In this document: in pieces, positions 54,987 through 62,495 of the stretch | Position numbering within the stretch: the stretch's first letter is position 1 | Layout: every line of letters begins with the position of its first letter | NCBI GenBank assembly: GCA_021788095.1 | Contig: JAJYLB010000001.1 | Span: forward strand, 184,779 to 248,778 | Source: Acidobacteriota bacterium | Lineage (GTDB): Bacteria > Acidobacteriota > Terriglobia > Acidiferrales > UBA7541 | Length of the DNA: 64,000 nt | Direction of reading: 5' to 3' | Made by a program: the position numbers and the translations under genes | The notes under the pieces: generated by a model | Database searches by the model: none | What the model was told of the DNA's origin: nothing | The model's input: only the letters and a program-made list of their open reading frames with translations

Positions 54987-55883
54987 TTACGGCTCGGCAG
55001 GCCGTGGCGGCGTGTAAATCGGGTCAGAGGCTGTGGCCGGCCCGTCGCGCTTGTCGGCGGCGTGCAACTTGCCCTCCCCATCAAGAAAGAAAGACTGCCG
55101 GCCCGTCTTAGCGTATTTCTGGGGAACGGCGCCGAGCTCGAAGCCCTCGATCGCGCCATCGGCGCCCGTGACCAGGCGGTAGCGAAACAGGTAGCCGTCC
55201 GCCGCGCCCGCCCCCAGGGACGCGGTGATGAGCTGCGCGTGCTGGGGTGAGACCTCGTTCGGCGGGGCGGGCCCGAGTTCGCTCAAAGTCTCCGGCCATT
55301 GGCCGAAAGCGGTGTGGTAAGTCTTGATGGCTTTTTCGAGCGCGCGCAAATCCGCCGCGGCCTCCAGCTCGTTCCCACGCATCTCCGCCTCCGCCCACTG
55401 CTGCGCGAGCGCCGGCACGTCGATCACGAGCAGGCCCAGCGAAAGGAGCCGCCAGCCGCCCGGTTGGCGCACCAGACCGAAACGGGTTGGCGGAGTTCCC
55501 GCGACGGTTACGGAAACGAAAGCGACGTTGCCATCGATTTCCGGCTTGCCCAGCCGGAACGTGACCGATTCCGCGGGCGTATCGCAGCGAACCACGAGCC
55601 GATTGTTTACGTCCAACAGGGCGTGCCCCTGGCCGGCAAGCGAGGTGAGCGTGATACGCCGTAAGAAGGTCTTCTGCGTTTCTACCGGCAAGGCGGCGAG
55701 GGCGCGGCGGCTATCGGCCAGCAGGTAGGGCGAGAAGCGCTGCGGGTCTTGGCTGCAGGCGGCTTCGAGCGCTTGGACGAGGGTTTGCTCCGGGCCCGAT
55801 GCCGGCGGCACGCCGCGGCCGGTGCGCCCCCTTCCCGCCGCCGGCGCAAACGCCAGAACTGCCAGTACCGCGACGAGGATCAT
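54987..55883 (-). CDS. Secreted hypothetical protein with a pilin/GspG-like C-terminal segment
   Basis: 298 residues with a signal peptide (MILVAVLAVLAFAPAAG). The first two thirds are unrecognised, mixed alpha/beta (VFLRKITLTSL-like and FVSVTVAGTPPTRFGLVRQP stretches). Residues about 190-225 (AADLRALEKAIKTYHTAFGQ, WPETLSELGPAPP) resemble the end of the pseudopilin helix and the following loop of type II secretion GspG, without the prepilin leader. The start overlaps the stop of the receiver-like gene by four bases, so the pair is coupled. Function unknown. Confidence 0.72.
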   Translation of the reverse strand: MILVAVLAVLAFAPAAGRGRTGRGVPPASGPEQTLVQALEAACSQDPQRFSPYLLADSRRALAALPVETQKTFLRRITLTSLAGQGHALLDVNNRLVVRCDTPAESVTFRLGKPEIDGNVAFVSVTVAGTPPTRFGLVRQPGGWRLLSLGLLVIDVPALAQQWAEAEMRGNELEAAADLRALEKAIKTYHTAFGQWPETLSELGPAPPNEVSPQHAQLITASLGAGAADGYLFRYRLVTGADGAIEGFELGAVPQKYAKTGRQSFFLDGEGKLHAADKRDGPATASDPIYTPPRPAEP

Positions 55884-56260
55884 GTCGCTTTCTTTTCGAG
55901 TTTTCCCCGGGCGCGCGCCAGAATCATCGGCAGTTCTTGCGTGAACTTCCCCTGCGCCATCACGTGCGAGCAGCCGGCAGCGGCGGCTTGCTCGGCAAGC
56001 TCGGTCTGGGTGTGCGCCATGTACCCCAGGATCAGGGCGGGCGTTTCCGCGGCGCGAAGCCGCCGAATGGCATCGAGAGCACCCGATTTCGCGTTCAAAT
56101 CAACGATCACCAGCGACGGCGGATTCTCAATCGCTTCCGTTGCCAGCTCGTCTGCCGTAGCCTTCACCTTCACTTCGACGCCGATTTGCTTGGCTACCGC
56201 TTGAATCCGCGCCTGAAAAAACAGGTTGTCGACCAGCGCCAGCACGTAGCTCACGGTCAC
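55880..56260 (-). CDS. Receiver-like (CheY-fold) protein, partly degenerate
   Basis: 126 residues with the alternating beta/alpha plan of a response-regulator receiver: YVLALVDNLFFQARI, SLVIVDLNAKSGALDAIRRL, ALILGYMAHTQTELAEQAAA, GCSHVMAQGKFTQELPMIL. Candidate phosphoacceptor D54 and conserved-lysine equivalent K105 are present, but the usual N-terminal acidic pair is reduced to D11. It stands alone without an output domain or adjacent kinase. It may act through protein contact without phosphorylation. Confidence 0.75.
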   Translation of the reverse strand: MTVSYVLALVDNLFFQARIQAVAKQIGVEVKVKATADELATEAIENPPSLVIVDLNAKSGALDAIRRLRAAETPALILGYMAHTQTELAEQAAAAGCSHVMAQGKFTQELPMILARARGKLEKKAT

Positions 56261-56284
56261 ACCCCCTCTCTTCCTGACTTGTTG

Positions 56285-56308
56285 GTATCATGGGTCGGGT
56301 CGTGATAC
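56285..56308. promoter_or_regulatory. GTATCA-N12-TGATAC inverted repeat between divergent genes
   Basis: GTATCA (56285-56290) and TGATAC (56303-56308) are perfect inverted half-sites, 25 bases before the receiver-like gene and upstream of the divergent glutaredoxin-like gene. Position and symmetry suit an operator. No regulator can be named. Confidence 0.4.
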
Positions 56309-56439
56309 AAGCCCCGCGTGGGCCTGCCCAAGGCGGGCGACCGGGAAGGCGGCAGAATGATCCAGGATACCCTCTCTCAGCCTAGGGGAGCCTACCGTGA
56401 CTACTACTCCCCGCGCCCGTAAACGACCCCAGCCTCCCC

Positions 56440-56880
56440 ATGGAAGAAACCTCAAGGCGCGTCCTCGAAACCTTCGATCGCCTCGGCTTGACCCGGCTCC
56501 GCGCTGCGGATTTCCCTTCGCCTGAACATTCCGCTGCCGCACAAGCTCTCCTGGCCGAACTCCTGACTTCCGGTCACCTGCGCCAAGTCCAGGGCTTCTA
56601 CGAACGAACCGAGATTGGCCGGCTCGAGGTCGCCGCCCCGCTCGAGATGACCCTCCTCACCCGACCGGGATGCCACCTGTGTCAAGAGGCCTTGCGCCAA
56701 ATCGAACCGCTGGTGACTAGATTCGGCGCGCTATTGCGCGTCATCAATGTCGATTCCGACCACACTCTGCGCGATCGCTACGGCGACGACGTTCCTGTGG
56801 TCTTCCTGGGAAATAGGGAAGTGGCCCGCCACAGAATCGACCCCGGCAGAGTGCGTTTGGAACTCTCTCGCGCACGCTAG
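56440..56880 (+). CDS. Glutaredoxin/thioredoxin-fold protein with CxxC
   Basis: 146 residues. The C-terminal half (from about 68) is a DUF836/glutaredoxin-like domain: LEMTLLTRPGCHLCQEALRQ with C78 and C81 (CHLC), the cis-proline loop YGDDVPVVFLG and VDSDHTLRDRYG. The N-terminal 65 residues (SRRVLETFDRLGLTRLRAAD) form a separate helical segment I do not recognise. It lies upstream of the cysteine-biosynthesis genes, so a thiol-redox role near sulfur metabolism fits, but this is inferred from position. Confidence 0.82.
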   Translation: MEETSRRVLETFDRLGLTRLRAADFPSPEHSAAAQALLAELLTSGHLRQVQGFYERTEIGRLEVAAPLEMTLLTRPGCHLCQEALRQIEPLVTRFGALLRVINVDSDHTLRDRYGDDVPVVFLGNREVARHRIDPGRVRLELSRAR

Positions 56881-56899
56881 GCCCAGAGCCCCGCCCAAT

Positions 56900-56918
56900 A
56901 CCCTATGGTAGATAGGGT
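56900..56918. promoter_or_regulatory. ACCCTAT-GGTAG-ATAGGGT inverted repeat upstream of cysM
   Basis: A perfect 7-bp inverted repeat with a 5-base spacer, about 95 bases before the cysM start. Its length and A/T-rich ends resemble operators of Rrf2-family regulators (IscR/CymR), which often control cysteine and Fe-S genes. That link is inference; no such regulator is in the window. As RNA it could also form a small hairpin at the end of the preceding gene. Confidence 0.5.
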
Positions 56919-57013
56919 GTTTATGGTAAGCTGTTTCTCCAGCGCGCGAAAATCGGTTTGAACCCTTCACGCGGCCCGACGCATCTAGAATAAGCTGGAG
57001 CTATCGGACCGGA

Positions 57014-58039
57014 ATGGTCGTACTTTCGGCTTCCCCCGGAGAGATTGGTTCGGTGAGCGCAACACAGAGCGAGACCCTCAGAGTCACCCGAGGAAGGCGA
57101 GCGACGGGAACGCGCAGTTCCTTGCTCAAAGGCATAGGAGAGACGCCGCTCCTTCGCTTGGCCCGTGTGGCAAGCGAGTTTCCTCACGTCCAGGTTCTGG
57201 CCAAAGCGGAGTGGCTCAATCCGGGCGGCTCCGTGAAGGACCGCGCGGCGCTCGGCATGATCGAGGAGGGGGAGCGATCGGGCGGATTACGGCCGGGCAA
57301 GACGATCTTGGACGCCACGAGCGGGAATACGGGAATCGCCTACGCCATGATCGGAGCGGTGAAGGGATATCCTGTCACGCTGTGCGTTCCCTCCAGCGCC
57401 TCCCAAGAGCGCAAGCGGATTCTGGCGGCCTATGGCGCCGAAACTGTTTGGACCCCGGCCGAGGAAGGTTCCGATGGCGCGATCCGGCGCGCTCGGGAAA
57501 TCTACGCTGCCGATCCGGATCGCTACTTCTATGCGGACCAGTATGCCAATCCCGCCAACTGGCGGGCGCACTACCGCTCCACCGGGGTGGAGATCTGGCG
57601 GCAGACCGGCGGCGGCGTCACCCATTTCGTCGCGGGCCTGGGCACCAGCGGCACGTTCGTCGGCACAGGCCGGCGGCTGCGCGAGTTCGATCCGTCGATT
57701 CAATTGATCAGTTTTCAGCCCGATTCCGGCTTTCACGGTCTGGAAGGGCTGAAGCATATGCCTTCGGCGATCGTTCCCGAAATTTACGATCCCGAGCTGG
57801 CGAACGAGAATCTGTGGATCGAGACGGAGCGGGCCTACGAATATGTTCGGCGGCTGGCGCGGGAGGAAGGCTTGCTGACGGGATTGAGTTCGGGAGCGGC
57901 TTTGGCCGCGTGTCTGGCCGTCGCCCGGCGCATCCCGCCGGATCAGTCTGCGCAGATCGTTACCGTTTTCCCGGACTCCGGCAACCGGTATCTCGGCGAC
58001 CGGCTCTGGGAAGAGGGGGAAGATGCTCAATCTCGGTGA
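57014..58039 (+). CDS. cysM: Cysteine synthase, CysM type
   Basis: PLP enzyme making cysteine from O-acetyl- or O-phosphoserine. 341 residues from ATG 57014; a GTG at 57053 with GGAGAG upstream is an equally good start (328 residues). The PLP lysine is K75 in LNPGGSVKDRAAL. The substrate loop is ATSGNTGIAYA, and the phosphate-binding loop is AGLGTSGTFVGTG. Its genetic partners, a JAMM peptidase overlapping by 17 bases and a CysO-MoeB-rhodanese fusion, match the cysO-cysM-mec system of Mycobacterium. It probably uses a protein-bound thiocarboxylate rather than free sulfide as sulfur donor. Confidence 0.92.
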   Translation: MVVLSASPGEIGSVSATQSETLRVTRGRRATGTRSSLLKGIGETPLLRLARVASEFPHVQVLAKAEWLNPGGSVKDRAALGMIEEGERSGGLRPGKTILDATSGNTGIAYAMIGAVKGYPVTLCVPSSASQERKRILAAYGAETVWTPAEEGSDGAIRRAREIYAADPDRYFYADQYANPANWRAHYRSTGVEIWRQTGGGVTHFVAGLGTSGTFVGTGRRLREFDPSIQLISFQPDSGFHGLEGLKHMPSAIVPEIYDPELANENLWIETERAYEYVRRLAREEGLLTGLSSGAALAACLAVARRIPPDQSAQIVTVFPDSGNRYLGDRLWEEGEDAQSR

Positions 58040-58436
58040 GGACCTCGCCCAACGCATTCGCGCGCATGCCGCGCGGAGTTATCCCAACGAATGCTGCGGC
58101 GCGCTCCTGGGCAGAGACAGCGCCGGGAGCAGGGAAGTGCAAGACCTGGTTACGCTCGAAAATTTCCGGCAGGATTCGCCCCGGAACAGGTTCCTGGTGC
58201 GGCCCGAAGACGTGCTGCGTGTGGAGAAGGTGGCGCGGGAGCGCGGGCTCGACCTCGTGGGGTGGTATCATTCTCATCCGGATGCGCCTCCCCAGCCGAG
58301 CGAGTTCGATCGCGAGCACGCCTGGCCCTGGTATAGCTACCTGATTCAGAGCGTGGAGGCCGCCGAGCCCCAGCGGATGGCGTCGTGGAGACTTACCGAC
58401 GACCGGTCCCGGTTCGAGGCGGAAGAAATCCTCTAG
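58023..58436 (+). CDS. JAMM/Mov34 metallopeptidase, Mec-like
   Basis: 137 residues with the complete JAMM zinc site: E23 (PNECCGALLG), H83 and H85 (WYHSHPDAPPQPSEFD), S93 and D96. In Mycobacterium the equivalent enzyme (Mec) releases cysteine from the CysO-cysteine adduct. Here it overlaps cysM by 17 bases and precedes the CysO-MoeB fusion by 11 bases, so all three should be made together. It could have a second job: cutting after Gly-Gly of the fused CysO domain. Confidence 0.93.
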   Translation: MLNLGEDLAQRIRAHAARSYPNECCGALLGRDSAGSREVQDLVTLENFRQDSPRNRFLVRPEDVLRVEKVARERGLDLVGWYHSHPDAPPQPSEFDREHAWPWYSYLIQSVEAAEPQRMASWRLTDDRSRFEAEEIL

Positions 58437-58447
58437 GAGAATTTCCG

Positions 58448-59902
58448 ATGGCAGTGAAGGTTATCATTCCGGCGCCGCTCCGTCCTTTCGCCGGCAAGCA
58501 GGCGAGCATCGACGTCAGCGGCCGGACGGTGGCAGAGGCGCTCGACGCGCTTACCGGCCGCTACGAGGGTCTGCGGCGGCACCTCTACGCCGACGGCGGC
58601 CGCTTGAGAAGTTTTGTCAACGTCTACGTCAATGAGGATGACATCCGCAATCTCGAGAAGGCCCAGACCCCTTTGCAGGACGGCGATACCATCACGATCG
58701 TTCCTTCCATCGCCGGCGGCCGCACCGTATCCGGGGCCCCGGCCGAGCCGGCAACCGCCGCCTCGCTCTCGAAAAACGAGATTCTGCGCTACAGCCGCCA
58801 CCTGATCATGCCCGAGGTGGGCATGGACGGCCAACTCAAGCTGAAGCAGGCGCGCGTCTTGCTGATCGGTTCGGGCGGACTGGGCGCGCCGCTGGCGCTC
58901 TATCTGGCTGCGGCGGGAGTCGGCCGGCTGGGCTTGGTGGATTTCGATCGCGTGGACTTCACCAACTTGCAGCGGCAGGTGCTCTTTGGCACCCCCGACG
59001 TGGGTCAGCCGAAGCTCGAAGCGGCGCGCCGCCGCCTCTCCGAACTGAATCCCGAAATCCAGATCGATGGCTACGAGGTGAGGCTCACCAGCGAGAACGC
59101 GCTCGAGATTCTCCGGCCCTACGACATCGTGGTGGACGGCACCGACAATTTCCCCACCCGCTACCTCGTCAACGACGCTTCCGTCATCCTGGGCAAGACC
59201 AACGTCTACGGCTCGATTTTCCGGTTCGAGGGTCAGGTCAGCGTCTTCGGCGCGCCGGGCGGGCCTTGCTATCGCTGCCTCTATCCCGAGCCGCCTCCCC
59301 CCGGCCTCGTGCCCTCCTGCGCCGAGGGGGGCGTGCTGGGCGTGCTGCCGGGAATCATCGGCTCGCTTCAGGCGATGGAAGTGCTGAAGCTGATTCTGGG
59401 CTCGGGCGACCCCCTCGTTGGCCGCTTGCTCCTCTTCGATGCGCTGGGGATGAAGTTCCGCGAGGTGAAGCTGCGCAAGAACCCCGATTGTCCCGTCTGT
59501 GGCGCGCGGCCCACGATCGCGCAACTCATCGACTACTATGAGTTCTGCGGCGTCCGCGGTGAGGAAGCGCCCGAGCCCGCCTTCACCGTGCCCGAGGTCA
59601 CCCCGCGCGAATTGCGCGAGCGCCTCAATCGCGGAGATGCGATCTCGCTGATCGACGTTCGCGAGCCGCACGAATATCAGATCTGCAATCTCGGCGGGCA
59701 ACTGATTCCGCTCGGCGATTTGCCGCGCCGGGTCCATGAGATCGATCAGGCCGGCGACGTGATCGTCCACTGCCGCAGCGGCGTGCGCTCGGCGCAGGCC
59801 GTCGATTTCCTGCGCAAAGCCGGCTACCGCCGCGTATGGAACCTGAAGGGCGGGATCCTGGCGTGGTCGGACGAAGTCGATCCTTCCGTGCCCAAGTACT
59901 GA
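58448..59902 (+). CDS. Fusion of CysO/ThiS-like sulfur carrier, MoeB/ThiF E1-like enzyme and rhodanese
   Basis: 484 residues, start decided by AGGAGA eight bases upstream. Residues 1-91 are a beta-grasp sulfur carrier (MAVKVIIPAPLRPFAGKQAS ... QDGDTITIVPSIAGG) ending in Gly90-Gly91. After a short linker (92-106) comes a MoeB/ThiF adenylyltransferase: ILRYSRHLIMPEVGMDGQLK, ATP loop GSGGLGAP (141-148), arginine region NLQRQVLF, zinc cysteines C274/C277/C348/C351, and conserved C291 in PSCAEGGVLGVLPG. The C-terminal rhodanese (about 383-484) has LIDVREPHEY and active-site C442 in VHCRSGVRS. The parts together would adenylate the carrier and load sulfur on it for CysM. The Gly-Gly is not at a free C-terminus, so cleavage or a non-standard mechanism is required. 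Confidence 0.93.
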   Translation: MAVKVIIPAPLRPFAGKQASIDVSGRTVAEALDALTGRYEGLRRHLYADGGRLRSFVNVYVNEDDIRNLEKAQTPLQDGDTITIVPSIAGGRTVSGAPAEPATAASLSKNEILRYSRHLIMPEVGMDGQLKLKQARVLLIGSGGLGAPLALYLAAAGVGRLGLVDFDRVDFTNLQRQVLFGTPDVGQPKLEAARRRLSELNPEIQIDGYEVRLTSENALEILRPYDIVVDGTDNFPTRYLVNDASVILGKTNVYGSIFRFEGQVSVFGAPGGPCYRCLYPEPPPPGLVPSCAEGGVLGVLPGIIGSLQAMEVLKLILGSGDPLVGRLLLFDALGMKFREVKLRKNPDCPVCGARPTIAQLIDYYEFCGVRGEEAPEPAFTVPEVTPRELRERLNRGDAISLIDVREPHEYQICNLGGQLIPLGDLPRRVHEIDQAGDVIVHCRSGVRSAQAVDFLRKAGYRRVWNLKGGILAWSDEVDPSVPKY

Positions 59903-59916
59903 CCCAGGACCGTAGC

Positions 59917-60034
59917 GGCAGGCTTTCGCCTGCCAGCTTTCGGCGAGCGCCGACGCAGCCCCCGGCGGGTGGGCCACCCGCCTCTCGAACCGGGTGCCCC
60001 AGGCGCCGTCCCGAACCATCGGGATGCGCCTGGG
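59917..60034. repeat. Hairpin repeats after the CysO-MoeB fusion gene
   Basis: GGCAGGC-TTTC-GCCTGCC (59917-59934, no T-run) lies 15 bases after the stop. It is followed by GGCGGGTGGGCCACCCGCC (59964-59982) and the compound CCCCAGGCGC hairpin (59997-60034) with the near-perfect core TCCCGAACCATCGGGA (60009-60024). Confidence 0.85.
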
Positions 60035-60112
60035 AGATGTGCCACTCAGGACTAGGCGCGCTGTGCCGCGCGTAACGACCTTTTGCTGGGATTCCAACCC
60101 GAGGAGGAAGTG

Positions 60113-60337
60113 ATGGCAGCCACCCGCATCACCGTCCGGCCGAATGGCCCCTATCGCATCGAAGGCGATTTCGAGCTGGTGGATCCGCAGGGCAAGCCCT
60201 TCGGTCTTGGCGGCCGAACGGCGGTTTCCCTCTGCCGCTGCGGCCACTCGAACGACAAGCCGTTTTGCGACGGCAGCCACGCCAAGGTCGGCTTCCAAAG
60301 CATCGTGGAAGCCCGCGACTTGGCGCCGAAGCCGTAG
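60113..60337 (+). CDS. CDGSH-type iron-sulfur protein
   Basis: 74 residues from the ATG at 60113 (GAGGAGGAAG upstream). The CDGSH signature is complete: C41, C43, C52 and H56 in SLCRCGHSNDKPFCDGSH, ligands for a [2Fe-2S] cluster. The N-terminal strand pair (ITVRPNGPYRIEGDFELVD) is typical of the bacterial single-domain members. Its place after the cysteine/sulfur-transfer genes suggests a link to sulfur or Fe-S metabolism, although a 210-base repeat-containing spacer intervenes. Confidence 0.93.
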   Translation: MAATRITVRPNGPYRIEGDFELVDPQGKPFGLGGRTAVSLCRCGHSNDKPFCDGSHAKVGFQSIVEARDLAPKP

Positions 60338-60353
60338 CACGATGCCGAAGGTG

Positions 60354-60439
60354 GCACAGCCATTCCTGGCTGTGCGCGTTACGTCTCGCGACGGCTGAAA
60401 GACCGCACAGGCAAGGCCCGAAGGTTCCGGAGCCTGTGC
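60354..60439. repeat. Uninterrupted GCACAGCC hairpin beside an interrupted GCACAGGC hairpin
   Basis: GCACAGCC-ATTCCT-GGCTGTGC (60354-60375) is the empty form of the stem found with an insert at 8165, 10553 and 49798. GCACAGGC (60405-60412) / GCCTGTGC (60432-60439) holds a degenerate GCCCGAAGGTTCCGGA core and is the filled form of the empty stem at 10504-10525. Confidence 0.9.
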
Positions 60440-60447
60440 TTCTTCCG

Positions 60448-60753
60448 CTATTGCACGAACCCCACGGTCGGCGGGGCGGCGGGCACCGGCGTTTCCGGGA
60501 TGCGGCCGAACTGCGACTCGTACCGAGCGATATTCTCCCCCAGCGCCTGCATCAAACGCTTGGCGTGGCCGGGACTCACGATAATGCTGCTCGCGAGCTT
60601 GCCCTGCGGCACGTTGGGAAAGACGTAGATGAAATTCATGGTGAACTCTTCCGCTGTGTGATGGATCAGCACGAGGTTGGCGTACTGCCCCAGCATCTCC
60701 TTCTCATCCGCTTTGATTTGCAACTGGGGCTGGGCTGGTTGTTCGCTCATCAT
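60448..60753 (-). CDS. DUF3467 protein
   Basis: 101 residues: LQIKADEKEMLGQYANLVLI, HHTAEEFTMNFIYVFPNVPQ, then GKLASSIIVSPGHAKRLMQA and LGENIARYESQFG. This matches the DUF3467 family of small cytosolic proteins of unknown function. The C-terminal 20 residues are Pro/Ala-rich. A ribosome-binding GGAGGGA lies just before the two possible ATG starts (60753, 60750). Confidence 0.88.
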   Translation of the reverse strand: MMSEQPAQPQLQIKADEKEMLGQYANLVLIHHTAEEFTMNFIYVFPNVPQGKLASSIIVSPGHAKRLMQALGENIARYESQFGRIPETPVPAAPPTVGFVQ

Positions 60754-61086
60754 TCCCTCCGCGTCTCAGCCTAGCACAGCTGCCGCGGGCTTCAGCCCGC
60801 GGATCCCGGAGCTTGGGGACGCGCCCCTACAAGCGCTGGCAAATGGGCTGCGGGTAGGGGCGAGGTCCCCTCGCCCGCCTTTCGCATCGACACGTCCGGC
60901 CGGGGAAACGCGCCTTTTGCGACCTGGATGGGGTTACGGGACCCCGCCCCTGCCAGTCCCTAGTCATTCACCCCGTGGCGGGTCCCCCGCTTTCAGCGCC
61001 CGGTGTAAGGAGCCTGCTTTTTCCCGCGCGTTGACGGCGCAATGGATTAAGTATAGTTTATTTGCTTAGTTCATCGACGTTAACCC
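60754..61086. other. Divergent intergenic region with hairpins and a promoter
   Basis: 333 bases between the DUF3467 gene and the NRAMP-like gene. Hairpins CCGCGGGC-TTCA-GCCCGCGG (60783-60802) and GGGCGAGG/CCTCGCCC (60858-60876) lie in it; the right end is A/T-rich and promoter-like. Confidence 0.6.
61031..61057 (+). promoter_or_regulatory. Candidate promoter of the NRAMP-like gene
   Basis: TTGACG (61031-61036) and TATAGT (61052-61057) with a 15-base spacer; TAGTTT two bases on gives 17. The segment is the most A/T-rich patch for hundreds of bases and is followed by TTTATTTGCTTAGTT, where a metal-responsive repressor could bind. No clear dyad is present. Confidence 0.45.
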
Positions 61087-62472
61087 ATGACTCCTCTCGA
61101 CGAAAACCCGGCTGACGCGGATATCGACCTGCCGCCCCTGCCCTCCGCGTCTCCTGAAGCTTCGGGACTGACCCACGAGGATCTGGACCGAGCCGCCGAC
61201 CGCTTGGCGATCCGCCGGGCGCGGGCTGCGCGGCGCTTGCGCCCGCTCTGGCTCCTCTGGCTGTTGGTCGGGCCGGGCGTGCTCGTCTTTCTCGGCGAAA
61301 ACGACGCGCCCAGCATGCTCTCCTACGCCACCACCGGCGCGAGGTATGGCCTCGGCTTCTTCCTTCCCGTCGTTGCGCTGCCCTTCGCGATGGCCTTCGT
61401 CATTCAGGAAATCGCGATGCGGCTGGGCGCGGTAACCCATCGCGGACATGCGGAGCTGATTTTCGATCGCTTCGGAACCTTTTGGGGCGGCTTCGCGATG
61501 GCCGATCTGGTTCTGGGCAATTTCCTGACGTTGGCCACCGAATTCGTGGGCATTCGCGCGGGCGCCGGCTACTTCGGGATTCGGCCGGGGGTTGCCGTCG
61601 GGTGCGCGCTCGCGATCCTCTTCGCGGTGATGCTGACGGGGCGCTACTGGACCTGGGAACGGCTGGCGCTGGGCCTCGCGGCGTTCAACCTGCTCTTCAT
61701 TCCAGCCGCCTTGCTGGCCCATCCGCCCTGGCATGAGGTGGGTCACGCCCTGCTCACATGGACTCCCCTGCCGCATGGCCGCCCGCTGGATCTCATCGTT
61801 CTGATCGTGTCCGACCTGGGAGCGACGGTCACGCCGTGGATGATTTTCTTCCAGCAAAGCGCCGTCGTCGACAAAGGCGAACAGCCACGCGACATCGCCG
61901 TCGGCCGCGTGGATACGATGCTCGGCATGGTCTTGGCGGCGGTTTGCGGGCTCGGAGCGGCGCTCGCCGCAACCCCGCTCTTCGTTCATGGGCTGCGATA
62001 TTCCGCCGCCTTCGAGAACGGCGATTTCGCCCAGGCCCTCCGCCCCTGGATCGGGAATCTCGGAGCGACGCTCTTCGCCCTGGGCCTGCTCGAAGCGGGC
62101 TTGCTCGCCGCGATCACGATTTCGACGTCGTCCGCCTACGCCTTTGGCGAAGCGCTGCAAGTGGGCCATAGCCTCAACTGGCCGCTGCGCAAGGCCTGGC
62201 CGTTTTATCTGGTTCTGCTCGGCTCGGCCGGACTCGCGGGTGGGCTGGTGCTGATTCCGCGCATGCCGCTCGTCGCGATCGTGCTGATCGTCAACGTGCT
62301 GGCCGCGCTCGAGATGCCGCCCGCGCTGATTTTTCTGCTTCTGCTGGTGAACGACCGCGAACTCATGGGCGACCAGGTCAACAGCTTCGGGCAGAACTTC
62401 GCCGCGATCGCCGTCGCGGCGATTCTGGTGCTCTGCGGCTTGGCCTTCGCCGTAGCTACTTTAGCGAGCTAA
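61087..62472 (+). CDS. Divergent NRAMP-family divalent-metal transporter
   Basis: 461 residues with about 11 membrane helices (LWLLWLLVGPGVLVFLGEND, FFLPVVALPFAMAFVIQEIA, LVLGNFLTLATEFVGIRAGA and others). The alignment to NRAMP is clear in helix 1 (GPGVLV...) and helix 6 (LGATV-TP...). The metal-site motifs differ, though. Helix 1 has NDAPS (D73) where NRAMP has DPGN, so Asp is kept and Asn is Ser. Helix 6 has TPW where NRAMP has MPH, so the metal-coordinating Met is Thr. Such changes are seen in NRAMP relatives with altered selectivity. The substrate cannot be assumed to be Mn/Fe. A cytosolic N-terminal stretch of 50 residues precedes helix 1. Confidence 0.85.
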   Translation: MTPLDENPADADIDLPPLPSASPEASGLTHEDLDRAADRLAIRRARAARRLRPLWLLWLLVGPGVLVFLGENDAPSMLSYATTGARYGLGFFLPVVALPFAMAFVIQEIAMRLGAVTHRGHAELIFDRFGTFWGGFAMADLVLGNFLTLATEFVGIRAGAGYFGIRPGVAVGCALAILFAVMLTGRYWTWERLALGLAAFNLLFIPAALLAHPPWHEVGHALLTWTPLPHGRPLDLIVLIVSDLGATVTPWMIFFQQSAVVDKGEQPRDIAVGRVDTMLGMVLAAVCGLGAALAATPLFVHGLRYSAAFENGDFAQALRPWIGNLGATLFALGLLEAGLLAAITISTSSAYAFGEALQVGHSLNWPLRKAWPFYLVLLGSAGLAGGLVLIPRMPLVAIVLIVNVLAALEMPPALIFLLLLVNDRELMGDQVNSFGQNFAAIAVAAILVLCGLAFAVATLAS

Positions 62473-62495
62473 GCGAGGGGGAGGAGGAGTAGGGC

